The translations under genes and the position numbers were made by a program. This document shows positions 1-8,026 of a stretch of 64,000 bases of DNA, in pieces. Numbering within the stretch: the first letter of the stretch is position 1; each line of letters begins with the position of its first letter. Source of the stretch: Verrucomicrobiaceae bacterium (GTDB lineage Bacteria; Verrucomicrobiota; Verrucomicrobiia; Verrucomicrobiales; Verrucomicrobiaceae); contig JAEUHK010000051.1 of the NCBI GenBank assembly GCA_016795465.1, positions 1 through 64,000 of the forward strand, written 5' to 3'. The notes under the pieces are model-generated. The model saw only the letters and a list, made by a program, of their open reading frames with translations, was not told the DNA's origin and did not search any database.

Positions 1-385
1 ATTGGGGCCGATGGGATGCATTCCCTCTCGCGTTGTCTTTGACACCCCTTGTGCGCCCTTCAATCGGCCTCGCCAGGACGTTGCTGAGAAGATACCCCGA
101 GGCTTGCCTGGATGAGCTGGCAGCATCAGTGAGCTTGTGCCGGAGTTCGCGCTCAGTCCAGAGGGGCAGGCAACGTGAATTCCACTCAGCTAGCAGGGGG
201 TAGGCTTCATCAAGGCTCAAAGCAAACCCCTTGGTGAGCGCTATTGCAGCCATAAAAGCGTGATTGTGCCCACCGTGACCTGAGACGGAATGGGGCATTC
301 GCGCAAGATAAGCGCGAGCACGACGTTCTTGGATAGAGTTCATAGGACGCAATCGTGGTTGCGCCGCAAGCCAGGCATGGCACAC
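1..385 (-). CDS. Primase-like replication protein, N-terminal fragment (runs off window)
   Basis: This frame was read directly from the minus strand. It stays open from the left edge to a GTG at 385-383, which follows GAGGAG by nine bases; an in-frame ATG lies at 343-341. From the ATG the protein begins MNSIQERRARAYLARMP and contains SGHGGHNHAFMAA, then AYPLLAEWNSRC and TERELRHKL. From memory, this matches the segment (AISGQGGHD..., ALPLLxEWNxRC, WxExELxHKL) found in phage and island primase/helicase-type replication proteins. The catalytic part is outside the window, so the assignment rests on this segment and on the integrase and AlpA-like neighbours. It lies 57 bp downstream of the HTH gene's stop codon and is probably co-transcribed with it. 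Confidence 0.55.
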   Translation of the reverse strand, partial: MCHAWLAAQPRLRPMNSIQERRARAYLARMPHSVSGHGGHNHAFMAAIALTKGFALSLDEAYPLLAEWNSRCLPLWTERELRHKLTDAASSSRQASGYLLSNVLARPIEGRTRGVKDNARGNASHRPQ

Positions 386-408
386 TAACAGTGTCTCCTC
401 GAAAAGAC

Positions 409-443
409 GCCGCGTGTCCGTAACTGGCGCGCGGCTTTTTTTT
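409..443 (+). terminator. Hairpin followed by eight T residues, possibly bidirectional
   Basis: GCCGCG (409-414) pairs with CGCGGC (430-435) across a 15-base loop and is followed by T8 (436-443) on the plus strand. On the minus strand the same hairpin is followed only by GTCTTTTC. No plus-strand gene is visible upstream, so it may act mainly as a weak terminator or attenuator after the minus-strand HTH gene, whose stop codon it touches. The stem is only six base pairs. Confidence 0.35.
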
Positions 444-642
444 ATGCTTTTTGCATGCCCTCCATTTCGAGAATGTCGCACATTCTGTAACGGACCATGC
501 GTTCCCCAAGCTGGACTCGTTTCAATAGTCCGCGCTTTTCCATTCGCTTGATGGTTTCAATGGAGCAGCAGAAGCGTGCTGCGAGTTTCTCGCGGTTGAT
601 GAGACCGTTAGCCGGTATTGGGTCTGAAGAGGGCTTAGCCAT
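442..642 (-). CDS. Small helix-turn-helix protein, AlpA/excisionase-like
   Basis: A 66-residue protein starting MAKPSSDPIPANG. The segment LINREKLAARFCCSIETIKR is a winged-helix HTH of the excisionase/MerR (HTH_17) type, followed by MEKRGLLKRVQLGERMVRYR and a short tail. Such proteins direct excision (Xis) or activate satellite operons (AlpA). I chose the ATG at 642-640; an in-frame TTG at 657 would add five residues. Its place between the integrase and a primase-like gene on the same strand supports a role in controlling the element. Xis and AlpA functions cannot be told apart from sequence alone. Confidence 0.7.
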   Translation of the reverse strand: MAKPSSDPIPANGLINREKLAARFCCSIETIKRMEKRGLLKRVQLGERMVRYRMCDILEMEGMQKA

Positions 643-905
643 GCCACACTCATACAAGAGCCGTCAGGAACCCAGTTTTGGTGCCAATGAGAAGGCTCTT
701 CGGGCAGAACGGATGCACTTGCAATGCCATTGCGGGCAGTCTGAGTGCCGGGTATGCCTATATGGTGTCAAATGGATTTGTTTGACCGTTCAACCTTTTC
801 ACGTGTCAGCTCAGCCACTGAGTTCTAGCGAGGAGAGCCAATTGAAATGCCCTTCCATTTACAGCAAGCATTGCTCTTCTGCTGGAACTGGGAATGAGTC
901 ATGAT
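643..905. other. Intergenic spacer upstream of the HTH gene
   Basis: About 260 bp without a convincing ORF on either strand. On the minus strand a TTGACA occurs around 766-771 but I see no well-spaced -10 box, so I do not call a promoter. This is the likely control region of the HTH and primase genes. Confidence 0.3.
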
Positions 906-1793
906 TCAGGCCTCGACATTTGTTGAACTTTGGTAAAGCGTCTCGAACTGTCCTTTTTTATCTCTAGACTGTTTGGAGAAGCGTCCATCTGGACGGCGAA
1001 TCTTTTGTTTAGCGTTACCGCTCGATGATTTAGCTTCCGATGAGTCATGAGCATCATTTCCTCCTCGCGCTTCGTGTGACTTACGCGCCCGATCGGCGGC
1101 GTTTTTTGATTCTCTCAATTGCTTCGCTTGGCGCAGGGAATCGATCAGGCCCTTGTTCGCCAGCATCATGGGATCTATTCCTGATTTAGCCATCCTCTTA
1201 CGTTCTTCATCTCCCATGTTGAGAAACGAAGTAGAAGTTGGGACAACTGATCCTGTCGTGGCGTCTGGGAAACTTGTACCGCCTTGGAACTCCGGTCTAC
1301 TAAGATAGAGGAAAACAGCCTCTGCTTGGAGTCTGGGTTTGAGGTCAGTCCATTGCTTTTTAATTCCAAGTTCTTTCAGTTCATCTGGCGTGAGTTTTAG
1401 TCGATCAAGACCAGCAACTTTGAGCACGTCTTCAATGGAGAATTTGGGTGACGTTGAGCTCTTGGGCAATTGCGCAAGTCTTCTATTGATATTGGCTTGT
1501 TCTGCATTCCACTCCTCAGCCTTCTTAAATACTACTAGAAAGTCCGCGCATGTTTTAAGGAAATCAAAGGCCTGCCGAATCAGCTGTTCCGGAGCATTTG
1601 TGGTCTCGAATTCAGGGGTATTAGCCGCGTCATCCGGAGGGTATGGGATTATGCCCGCTATTTTTAATGTGGCTGTAAGATTAGCGAGTTTAAGGGGAGA
1701 CTCTCTTATCTCACCAATTGCGAACTTTTCAGACGAGATGGGTGACATGTTTGCTGTCGCGCTGTTTTTTGCTACACTCTTTTTCTTGTCCAT
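906..1793 (-). CDS. Island protein of unknown function
   Basis: A 295-residue protein that I do not recognise. It has no signal peptide or membrane segment. The N-terminal third holds a hydrophobic-to-polar helical region (ending FLKTCADFLVVFKKAEEWN), the middle has SIEDVLKVAGLDRLKL and DELKELGIKKQWTDLKP, and the last 90 residues are very polar and basic with many K, S, R and N residues (for example KQKIRRPDGRFSKQSRDKK). A basic, probably disordered tail suggests nucleic-acid contact, but this is inference. It lies between the integrase and the HTH gene on the same strand, so it probably belongs to the element. Its AT-leaning codons are unlike those of the chromosomal genes to the right. Confidence 0.65.
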   Translation of the reverse strand: MDKKKSVAKNSATANMSPISSEKFAIGEIRESPLKLANLTATLKIAGIIPYPPDDAANTPEFETTNAPEQLIRQAFDFLKTCADFLVVFKKAEEWNAEQANINRRLAQLPKSSTSPKFSIEDVLKVAGLDRLKLTPDELKELGIKKQWTDLKPRLQAEAVFLYLSRPEFQGGTSFPDATTGSVVPTSTSFLNMGDEERKRMAKSGIDPMMLANKGLIDSLRQAKQLRESKNAADRARKSHEARGGNDAHDSSEAKSSSGNAKQKIRRPDGRFSKQSRDKKGQFETLYQSSTNVEA

Positions 1794-1906
1794 GGCGGAC
1801 GAAAGGTGTTTCTACCCCAAAAGCAACCTTGATCCCCCCAACGCCAAATAATGATGTGGCAACGGGGCTTGGGGCAAAAATCAGGCTTCCACCTTCAGCA
1901 CACCTT

Positions 1907-3376
1907 TCATTGTGTGTATTCTTTAGCCATAACCTCCTCAGGAGTGCCAGCTTCCGCTTCGAGCCTGATACTAGATGGAACTATTTTGTCAGTAACAGGA
2001 GCAAGAAAGCCTCCCAATCCCGAAGTTACTGGGATCTTCTTATCGGCATATAGCTTGCTGGTGATACGGATGTCCGAATGCCGGAGGTAGCGGGACGCTT
2101 TCCAGATGCCGTCGCGACTGGCAATCACTGCTCCGATCTCTTTCCTCAAGGTGTGAATCGGACGGACACCGCTAACACCATGCTGCCTTAGCCAGATCAA
2201 TAGTCTCTTGTGGGTCGGTTCACAGCGATAGCCGCGTGATTTTCGCTCCTGAATGGTGGCGAGGCGCTTGCGTTTCGATGGCTCGAGCACGAACGGGCTT
2301 TGAGCTTTCGTCATGTAATTCTCAAACAGAGCGCACAGTTCAGGCTCCAAATCAACATCCCCAGCACTGTCTTTGCTCTTCAACCGCTTGTGCTCCGTAT
2401 CCTCTATCACCAGAACCCGGTTCACAAAGTCGAACTGACTCCACAAAAGCGTGTCAGCCTCGCTTCTGCGAAGGCCGCAGACAAGTGTGAGAAGCAGGAG
2501 TTTGAAAGCTTCGGAATCCTGTGTTGCAAGGTTGCTTTGTGCGGCTTGAAGAATCGACTCAGCGTCGATTTTGGAGCGATATCGAAGGCTTGGCTCTGAC
2601 TCCGCAACGATGCCTTCAAAAAACAAAGGGGAGGAAAGCTGCATTTCCTTTTCGATGAAAGGTCGCACCTTTTTCGACAGCAAGGCTTTCGCATTCCTCA
2701 CTAGCGAGTTAACTGTCACTGCGGCGCGCCCCCTTGCTTCTGGAGTAAGGGCGGTCTTCATTAACTTGTTACGCCAAGCCAGCACCGCGGCAGGAGTAAG
2801 GGCGGCCAGCGGCTTTGCGTCAATTCTCTCACGCCACTCGGTCCGTCCTTCCCTGGAGGCGTCGAATTTCTTTCCGCCGCTGATCTCAAGTACTCCCCCG
2901 GCGATTCGTCGGAGTGCCTTGGCGTAGGCTTCGAGGCTTTCAGAGCGAGCACTGGACAAACGAACATTCGCCGCAATCAAACTGCCTATTGTGGCGGAAG
3001 GCAGAGTTTCCGGCTTAGGAGTCGCCTTAGGTTTGTGAATCCGCAGCGCTTCCTCCCAGCCTTTACCTACTACATCACGATAGATTGACGCGGCCTTAGT
3101 AGCAGCCTCTGCCTTGTTCGCCGTGTGGAGTTGAAATTGCTCACGGCGATTGCCGAAAGATATACGGCAGGAGTAATCCGCATCCTCCTTGACCGTCGCG
3201 CCCTTGGTTCGCTTCCCTCGGGTGAATTTGAAGAGCCTCCCCCCAGCCTGCCAGTAGTTCGCGCTACCTTTGCTTTTCGGCGCGAAACGCACTGATTCCG
3301 ATGAGCTGGCTACATTCGAAAGTGTAGCCAGTTTGTAGCCAGTTTTTTTGCCCTGCTCTGTGCCTTCTTGCTTCAT
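1907..3376 (-). CDS. Tyrosine recombinase (site-specific integrase)
   Basis: A 489-residue phage-type integrase that would carry out strand exchange between the element and the tRNA-Tyr site. The catalytic set is visible: Arg near 303 in GLRRSEADTL, a Lys near 335, His408 and Arg411 in IHTLRKE, His433 in LRHSD and the nucleophile Tyr443 in KLYAD. Residues about 130-245 form a core-binding-like helical domain; the N-terminal 120 residues are basic and may bind arm sites. The start at 3376 is chosen because AGGA lies five bases before that ATG; an upstream in-frame start at 3442 would run to within 30 bases of the att site. It is transcribed away from the attachment scar, which starts about 95 bp upstream. 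Confidence 0.93.
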   Translation of the reverse strand: MKQEGTEQGKKTGYKLATLSNVASSSESVRFAPKSKGSANYWQAGGRLFKFTRGKRTKGATVKEDADYSCRISFGNRREQFQLHTANKAEAATKAASIYRDVVGKGWEEALRIHKPKATPKPETLPSATIGSLIAANVRLSSARSESLEAYAKALRRIAGGVLEISGGKKFDASREGRTEWRERIDAKPLAALTPAAVLAWRNKLMKTALTPEARGRAAVTVNSLVRNAKALLSKKVRPFIEKEMQLSSPLFFEGIVAESEPSLRYRSKIDAESILQAAQSNLATQDSEAFKLLLLTLVCGLRRSEADTLLWSQFDFVNRVLVIEDTEHKRLKSKDSAGDVDLEPELCALFENYMTKAQSPFVLEPSKRKRLATIQERKSRGYRCEPTHKRLLIWLRQHGVSGVRPIHTLRKEIGAVIASRDGIWKASRYLRHSDIRITSKLYADKKIPVTSGLGGFLAPVTDKIVPSSIRLEAEAGTPEEVMAKEYTQ

Positions 3377-3470
3377 TATGTTCCTGTTTGATAGCGCTTT
3401 GCCCTTATATATTGGGCATCCTAGCGCAGCAAGAGGGATCATAGAGAATCAGAAGCACACCCACCGCCAA
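3377..3470 (-). promoter_or_regulatory. Integrase upstream region, att-proximal
   Basis: This 94-bp stretch separates the integrase ATG from the tRNA fragment. It contains GCCC...GGGC flanking an AT-rich TATATATT core (about 3401-3416), a candidate -10 region or small hairpin, and AGGA ahead of the ATG. A promoter overlapping the att site is common for integrases, but no -35 box is obvious here. Confidence 0.3.
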
Positions 3471-3527
3471 AGACTGTAAATCTGCTGACTTTCGTCTACG
3501 CTGGTTCGAATCCAGCCCTGCCCACCA
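3471..3527 (+). other. attR-like scar: 3' fragment of tRNA-Tyr
   Basis: The sequence runs from the anticodon loop (ACTGTAAATCT, anticodon GTA) through a class-II variable arm, a T-arm (GCTGG TTCGAAT CCAGC), a 3' acceptor strand CCTGCCC, discriminator A and an encoded CCA ending at 3527. The expected 5' half is absent: no GGGCAGG acceptor strand, no D-arm, and the base before the anticodon loop pairs with the 3' anticodon stem at only three of five positions. This is the classic footprint of integration at a tRNA anticodon, leaving a non-functional 3' piece. Spurious antisense ORFs with a GWIRTSVD-type motif arise here, as they do at other tRNA-Tyr genes. Confidence 0.85.
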
Positions 3528-3687
3528 CTTCCCGGGGCGCGACTCCAAGCAAAGTCGCTGCCATGCGGCCACACCAAGACATCCCCTCCGTGCGGGCGGT
3601 GACAAACTCCCGTTTGCAATCGCCGCGTGCCACGCTTTAAACGCAGCCGAACGCGTTGATTTTGAAGCACCAACCAGAACTCCCGGA

Positions 3688-4710
3688 ATGAAGATCGCTC
3701 TCGATGTGATGGGCGGCGACCACGCCCCGCAGAACCCGATCGGCGGCGTGAAGCTCGCCCTCGAGACCCTGCCGCAGGTGGAGAAGATTTTCCTCGTCGG
3801 TATGCCGGATGTCATTGAGCGTGAATTGAAAGCCCAGGGCGTCTCCAGCCCGAAGCTGGAGATCATTCCGGCCTCCCAGATCGTGGACATGAGTGACAGC
3901 GGCCTCGACGCGGTGCGCAAAAAGAAGGACAGCTCCATTTCCCGAGCCGTGGACCTCGTCAAAGAGGGCAAAGCGGATGCCGTCGTGAGTGCCGGGCACA
4001 CCGGAGCCGCGGTGACGGCCTCCCTGATTAAGCTGCGCACCCTTCCCCACATTGAGCGGCCGGCCATCGTGGCCATCATGCCCTCGCTGACGAAAAACTG
4101 GCTGCTCATCGACGCCGGGGCGAACCCGGACAGCGAGCCCCAGCACCTCGTGCAGAATGCCATCATGGGCACTGCTTTTGCCCGCCATGTGCTAGGCCGC
4201 TCCGAGCCTGTCGTGGGCCTCATGTCGAACGGCACCGAGGAGGAGAAAGGCAATGCGCTCTGCAAAGAGACCGGCAAGCTCCTGCGCCACACAAAGGGGC
4301 TGAACTTCCGCGGCAATGTGGAAGGTCACGACATCTGGGAAGATCCTCCCGATGTGGTCGTGTGCGATGGTTTCACCGGAAACATCATCCTCAAAACGGC
4401 CGAGGCACTGGCCCACGCCATGTTTGCGATGATCAAACGCGAGATCATGGCCGGCACCGTGACGAAGATCGGTGCCATGCTGGCCAAGCCCGCCTTCAAA
4501 CGCGTTCACCAGCAGACCAGCGCCGATGAGGCGGGCGGCATGCCCCTGCTCGGCCTGAACGGCATCACCATCATCGCCCATGGCGGCGCCTCGCCCTATG
4601 CCATGAAAAACGCTATTCGTCAGGCCTGCGAGTCGATCAAGCACCAGATCAATCCGCACATCGAGGCCGCCGCCACCCAGCACTCCATTTTGAATCATGC
4701 CCACGCCTAG
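3688..4710 (+). CDS. plsX: Phosphate acyltransferase PlsX
   Basis: A 340-residue cytoplasmic enzyme that converts acyl-ACP to acyl-phosphate, the donor used by PlsY in phospholipid synthesis. It begins with the family signature MKIALDVMGGDHAPQNPIGG and contains the conserved VSAGHTGAAVTA, LIDAGANPDS, GLMSNGTEEEKGN and VCDGFTGNIILKTAE blocks. Length is normal. It overlaps fabH by 14 bp, the usual plsX-fabH arrangement in fatty acid and phospholipid operons. The rpmF gene often found upstream is missing here: the 160 bp before it hold only spacer downstream of the tRNA-Tyr scar. Confidence 0.96.
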   Translation: MKIALDVMGGDHAPQNPIGGVKLALETLPQVEKIFLVGMPDVIERELKAQGVSSPKLEIIPASQIVDMSDSGLDAVRKKKDSSISRAVDLVKEGKADAVVSAGHTGAAVTASLIKLRTLPHIERPAIVAIMPSLTKNWLLIDAGANPDSEPQHLVQNAIMGTAFARHVLGRSEPVVGLMSNGTEEEKGNALCKETGKLLRHTKGLNFRGNVEGHDIWEDPPDVVVCDGFTGNIILKTAEALAHAMFAMIKREIMAGTVTKIGAMLAKPAFKRVHQQTSADEAGGMPLLGLNGITIIAHGGASPYAMKNAIRQACESIKHQINPHIEAAATQHSILNHAHA

Positions 4711-5719
4711 CACGCAGCCCTTTTGCACCTCAAGCATCATCGGAACCGGCAGTTACATGCCGGCCAGAGTGATGACCAATGAGGACCTCTCCAAGATCGT
4801 CGATACCTCTGATGAGTGGATCACCTCCCGCACCGGCATCAAGGAACGCCGCATCGCCGCGCCGGATGAAGCCACCTCAGACATGGCCTCCGAGGCCGCC
4901 AGACGCGCTATGGCAGACGCCGGGGTGAAGCCGGAGGACATCCAGCTCATCATCGTGGCCACAGTCACTTCCGACATGGCCTTCCCCAGCACCGCCTGCT
5001 TTGTGCAGAAGAAGATCGGTGCTTTGAACGCGGTCTGCTTCGATATCTCCGCCGCCTGCTCCGGCTTCCTTTATGCCCTGCAAGTGGCCCGCCACTTCAT
5101 CAACACCGGCAACCGCACCACCGCGCTCGTCATTGGCGCGGAAAAACTCTCCAGCCTCGTCAACTGGCAGGACCGCAACACCTGCGTGCTCTTCGGCGAT
5201 GGCGCGGGCGCGGTCGTCATCCGCAAGGCCTGCGAAAACGAGGAACCGGATGCCCAGGGCCGCGTGCTGAGCACCATCATGGGCAGCGATGGCAATCTGG
5301 TGGACCTTCTCAAGGTGCCCGGCGGCGGCTCCGCCTGCCCGCTCACGCCGGAAAACATCACATCACGTCCCAACACCATCCACATGGAAGGACGCGAGAC
5401 CTTCAAGCACGCCGTCACCCGCATGCTTGAGGCCTCCCAGCAGGCCCTCGAAATGGCCGGCCTCAGCGCCGCCGATGTTTCGCTCGTCATTCCGCATCAG
5501 GCGAATGCCCGCATCATCAGTGCCATCGCCGAGCGTCTCAATTTGCCGAACGAGAAGGTCTTCATGAACCTCGACAAGTATGGCAACACCAGCGCCGCCA
5601 CCATCCCCGTGGCCCTCGACGAGGCTCGTCGGGCCGGTCGCATCAAGAAAGGTGACGTCATCCTGCTCGTGGCCTTCGGCGGCGGCTTCACCTGGGCCAG
5701 CTCCGTGATTCGCTGGTAA
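4697..5719 (+). CDS. fabH: Beta-ketoacyl-ACP synthase III
   Basis: A 340-residue condensing enzyme that joins acetyl-CoA to malonyl-ACP to start fatty acid synthesis. The Cys-His-Asn triad is visible: Cys121 in DISAACSGFLYAL, His266 in IPHQANARI and Asn296 in KYGNTSAAT. The FabH-typical GERRIA-like segment (IKERRIA) and GDGAGAVV are also present. The first ten residues (MPTPSTQPFC) form a short extension upstream of the usual start. The ATG lies inside the end of plsX, implying translational coupling. Confidence 0.96.
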   Translation: MPTPSTQPFCTSSIIGTGSYMPARVMTNEDLSKIVDTSDEWITSRTGIKERRIAAPDEATSDMASEAARRAMADAGVKPEDIQLIIVATVTSDMAFPSTACFVQKKIGALNAVCFDISAACSGFLYALQVARHFINTGNRTTALVIGAEKLSSLVNWQDRNTCVLFGDGAGAVVIRKACENEEPDAQGRVLSTIMGSDGNLVDLLKVPGGGSACPLTPENITSRPNTIHMEGRETFKHAVTRMLEASQQALEMAGLSAADVSLVIPHQANARIISAIAERLNLPNEKVFMNLDKYGNTSAATIPVALDEARRAGRIKKGDVILLVAFGGGFTWASSVIRW

Positions 5720-5734
5720 GCACAACGTTGCCGT

Positions 5735-7906
5735 TCACTGCACGAAAATGAACTGCTGGCTGTTCAGCAGGGCAAAGATGAGGTCTTCGATGTCTTGAAG
5801 GCCCGAAGACTGCCACGCGGCCTTTTCGCGCGGCGTCGGCATACGTGACAAAAGCGAGCGATAGACCGTCTCGACCTGCTCCTCGGAGGTTGAAGCCTTT
5901 GCCAGATTCAGCCGGAGCTGTGTGTGCGGACGCAGGATGGACTCAAACAGCTCGCTGTTCATCAGCACGAGAGCCTGCGGCATGCTCGCATCCGTGCTGG
6001 CATTGTCGATGAGGTCACGGTCGCTCTGACCGAATTCGCGCAAGTAATGCCCGCGAGGTGCCGGAGACTCCATGTCCGCCGCGCGAGGCCAGTCACGTGT
6101 CTGAGCCTCACGAGCCTTTAGGTAGGCAGGCAGATCCTGGATGCCAAAACGGGCCGCTTCAGCACGAAAGACCTCCTCGCGAGCTTTCGCAGCTTTTTCC
6201 TCCTCCAGCGAAATGCGGCGATCAATGTCGTAACCGGGCACATCGATGTAGGCGCGGTTTTGGCCGGCCTTTTTGAGTTCTTCCATCGTGGGCTTTTGCA
6301 CAGGAATGGGCGGCGGAGCCGGTTTACCGGTCTTCTTCTCATAAAGCCGTGCCACCGCAGGCACGACGACATGATCGTGAATCCCTGTGCGGGCCACAAA
6401 CTCGATGCTGCGGATCTCGAGGTTCAGTTTTTCGATCAACGGCTTGTCCTTCGCCTTTTGAGCCGCGGTGTAGGCCTCGCGCAAAGGCTTCGAGCGTTCT
6501 TGAATGGCCTCGTAGCCTTCTGAAGCCTTCATCGCCCCGGCGAATATCTCCTCCGCCGAGAGCAGATCGAGCGCATCGCTCAACTTACCACGATACACGA
6601 GCTTGCCCGCCATCTCCGCATCGATGCCCTGACGGCGCGGCAGGTCTGGTGTGGCATGAATCAGCGTGGCAAAGCTGTCGTAAATCTGCTCCGCGGTCAT
6701 GCGACGCAGCAGCGGGCCGGTGAAGCGGCAGGGCTCGCCCGCCATCAACTCAGCACGCGTGGCCTCGCTTTGATAAGCACGCGTGTGGTAGAGCACGCGG
6801 AGAAAGGCCCGCACGTCATAGCGCAGCGAGACCATCAGCTTTTCGAGGTGCTTCATCAGCGCGGGATTCGATGCCACGGTGCTGTCGAGGATTTCATCCA
6901 CCGGCTCGATGAGACCAGCGCCGAAAACCTTCTTCCACAGCCGGTTGGCGATCACGAGCGTGAAGCGCGGGTTTTCCGGAGATGTCATCCATGCGGCAAA
7001 CGACTCCAAATCACCCGTTGCCGGCGCACCGAGCATCGTCGCGGCTTTCACGGCATCGTGAGGCTTCGCATCATCGTAAACGTAATCGTGCGGCAGCTTC
7101 AACACACGCTCAGGCAGGGCGACCACCTTGCTGTAGCGCACAAAGTCACCCAGGTTCTCGAACACACGCCCGAGATGCTTGCTCGCGGTGGCAAGCGCTG
7201 GGTCTTTGCGCGATGCCGCCATCATCGTGTTCGCGCCCTTTTGCTGCGCGATGCCGGTGAAATTCGTCTCCAGCGGGTAGGTGAAGGCCGCCATCTGGTA
7301 GAACTGCATCTGCGTCCATTTGTCGAAGGGATGGTTGTGACACTGGGCGCACTCAATGCGCGTGCCGAGGAAGACGCGCGTAGTGTTCGAGAGGTTGTCC
7401 AGCGGCATGCCGAGATCACGCATGTAGTAGCCGATGGCCGGATTGTCCCACACCTTCCCCTGCGCGGTGAGCAGCTCGCGCACAAAGGCGTCGTAAGGCA
7501 TGTTTTCGCGGATACGACGCTTCACGTGCTCGAGGTAAGGCTTCGACGTCATGTCTCCCTGCCCTCCATTCGCACGCGACTGCACGCGCAGCAGATCCGC
7601 CCAAAAATGAAACAGGTGTGACACATGGCCTTCACCTGCCAGCAGTGCCTCGATGAGCCGCGAACGCTTCTGCGGGTCCTCGCTCGCGAGGAAGCTCCGC
7701 GCCTCCTCCAGCGTCGGGATGCGCCCGGCGATGTCCAAATAGATGCGCCGCACGAAGGTTGGATCGTTCACCGGCGGATTCGGCTGCACGCCATGCTTCT
7801 GCCAGTCCTGCGCCAGCAGTTCATCGATACGCCGGGCCTCTTCGCTGGCTGGAAGAGCCGCCGACAGCAGGAATGTGGAAACAAACAGGCGCGTGAATGA
7901 GGTCAT
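5735..7906 (-). CDS. Secreted DUF1549/DUF1553 protein
   Basis: A 723-residue exported protein with signal peptide MTSFTRLFVSTFLLSAALPA. The N-terminal DUF1549 (PSCyt2) domain shows RRIYLDIAGRIPTLEEA and a CxxCH motif, CAQCH at residues 186-190, followed by NHPFDKW. The C-terminal DUF1553 (PSD1) domain includes NPRFTLVIANRLWKKVFGAG and LMNSELFES. The family is abundant in Planctomycetes and Verrucomicrobia and has no established biochemical function; the CxxCH could bind haem. There is no DUF1501 partner next door, unlike the copies at 45-58 kb. The start was placed at the signal peptide because a longer frame would overlap the divergent ATPase gene. It is convergent with fabH. Confidence 0.88.
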   Translation of the reverse strand: MTSFTRLFVSTFLLSAALPASEEARRIDELLAQDWQKHGVQPNPPVNDPTFVRRIYLDIAGRIPTLEEARSFLASEDPQKRSRLIEALLAGEGHVSHLFHFWADLLRVQSRANGGQGDMTSKPYLEHVKRRIRENMPYDAFVRELLTAQGKVWDNPAIGYYMRDLGMPLDNLSNTTRVFLGTRIECAQCHNHPFDKWTQMQFYQMAAFTYPLETNFTGIAQQKGANTMMAASRKDPALATASKHLGRVFENLGDFVRYSKVVALPERVLKLPHDYVYDDAKPHDAVKAATMLGAPATGDLESFAAWMTSPENPRFTLVIANRLWKKVFGAGLIEPVDEILDSTVASNPALMKHLEKLMVSLRYDVRAFLRVLYHTRAYQSEATRAELMAGEPCRFTGPLLRRMTAEQIYDSFATLIHATPDLPRRQGIDAEMAGKLVYRGKLSDALDLLSAEEIFAGAMKASEGYEAIQERSKPLREAYTAAQKAKDKPLIEKLNLEIRSIEFVARTGIHDHVVVPAVARLYEKKTGKPAPPPIPVQKPTMEELKKAGQNRAYIDVPGYDIDRRISLEEEKAAKAREEVFRAEAARFGIQDLPAYLKAREAQTRDWPRAADMESPAPRGHYLREFGQSDRDLIDNASTDASMPQALVLMNSELFESILRPHTQLRLNLAKASTSEEQVETVYRSLLSRMPTPREKAAWQSSGLQDIEDLIFALLNSQQFIFVQ

Positions 7907-8026
7907 GAACAGTCCGCGAAACGGGCCACACCGCGGGCTTCTAGCCTGCCCGCCCGCTAAATCGTGTAACAAATCGAGCACGCAGGGCTTGTGAGATGAT
8001 GACACGACCGCTAGCCTTTCCGACGC

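Larger units (their letters stand above)
1..3527. mobile_element. Right end of an integrated element (satellite-like island) at tRNA-Tyr
   Basis: This stretch holds a tyrosine recombinase, an unknown protein, an AlpA/excisionase-like HTH protein and a primase-like protein, all on the minus strand. It ends at a displaced 3' piece of tRNA-Tyr immediately before the housekeeping gene plsX. The gene order int, small genes, alpA-like, primase is that of P4-like and PICI-type phage satellites, but only one end is visible and no packaging or capsid-interference gene can be seen. Its codon use (more A/T-ending codons, lysine- and serine-rich proteins) differs from the GC-rich housekeeping genes to the right. 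The left boundary and intact tRNA-Tyr must lie outside the window. Confidence 0.7.

Noticed and set aside
3420..3530. Intact tRNA-Tyr gene
   Set aside because: The 5' acceptor strand and D-arm are missing and the anticodon stem is mismatched; only the 3' part is present.
3528..3687. rpmF upstream of plsX
   Set aside because: The only ORFs here are a 25-codon frame with no L32 features; no zinc-binding or basic ribosomal-protein pattern is seen.
3405..4316. Minus-strand ORF of 303 residues over plsX and the tRNA region
   Set aside because: It is antisense to plsX, and its N-terminal GLDSNQR-type peptide is the well-known spurious translation of tRNA-Tyr.
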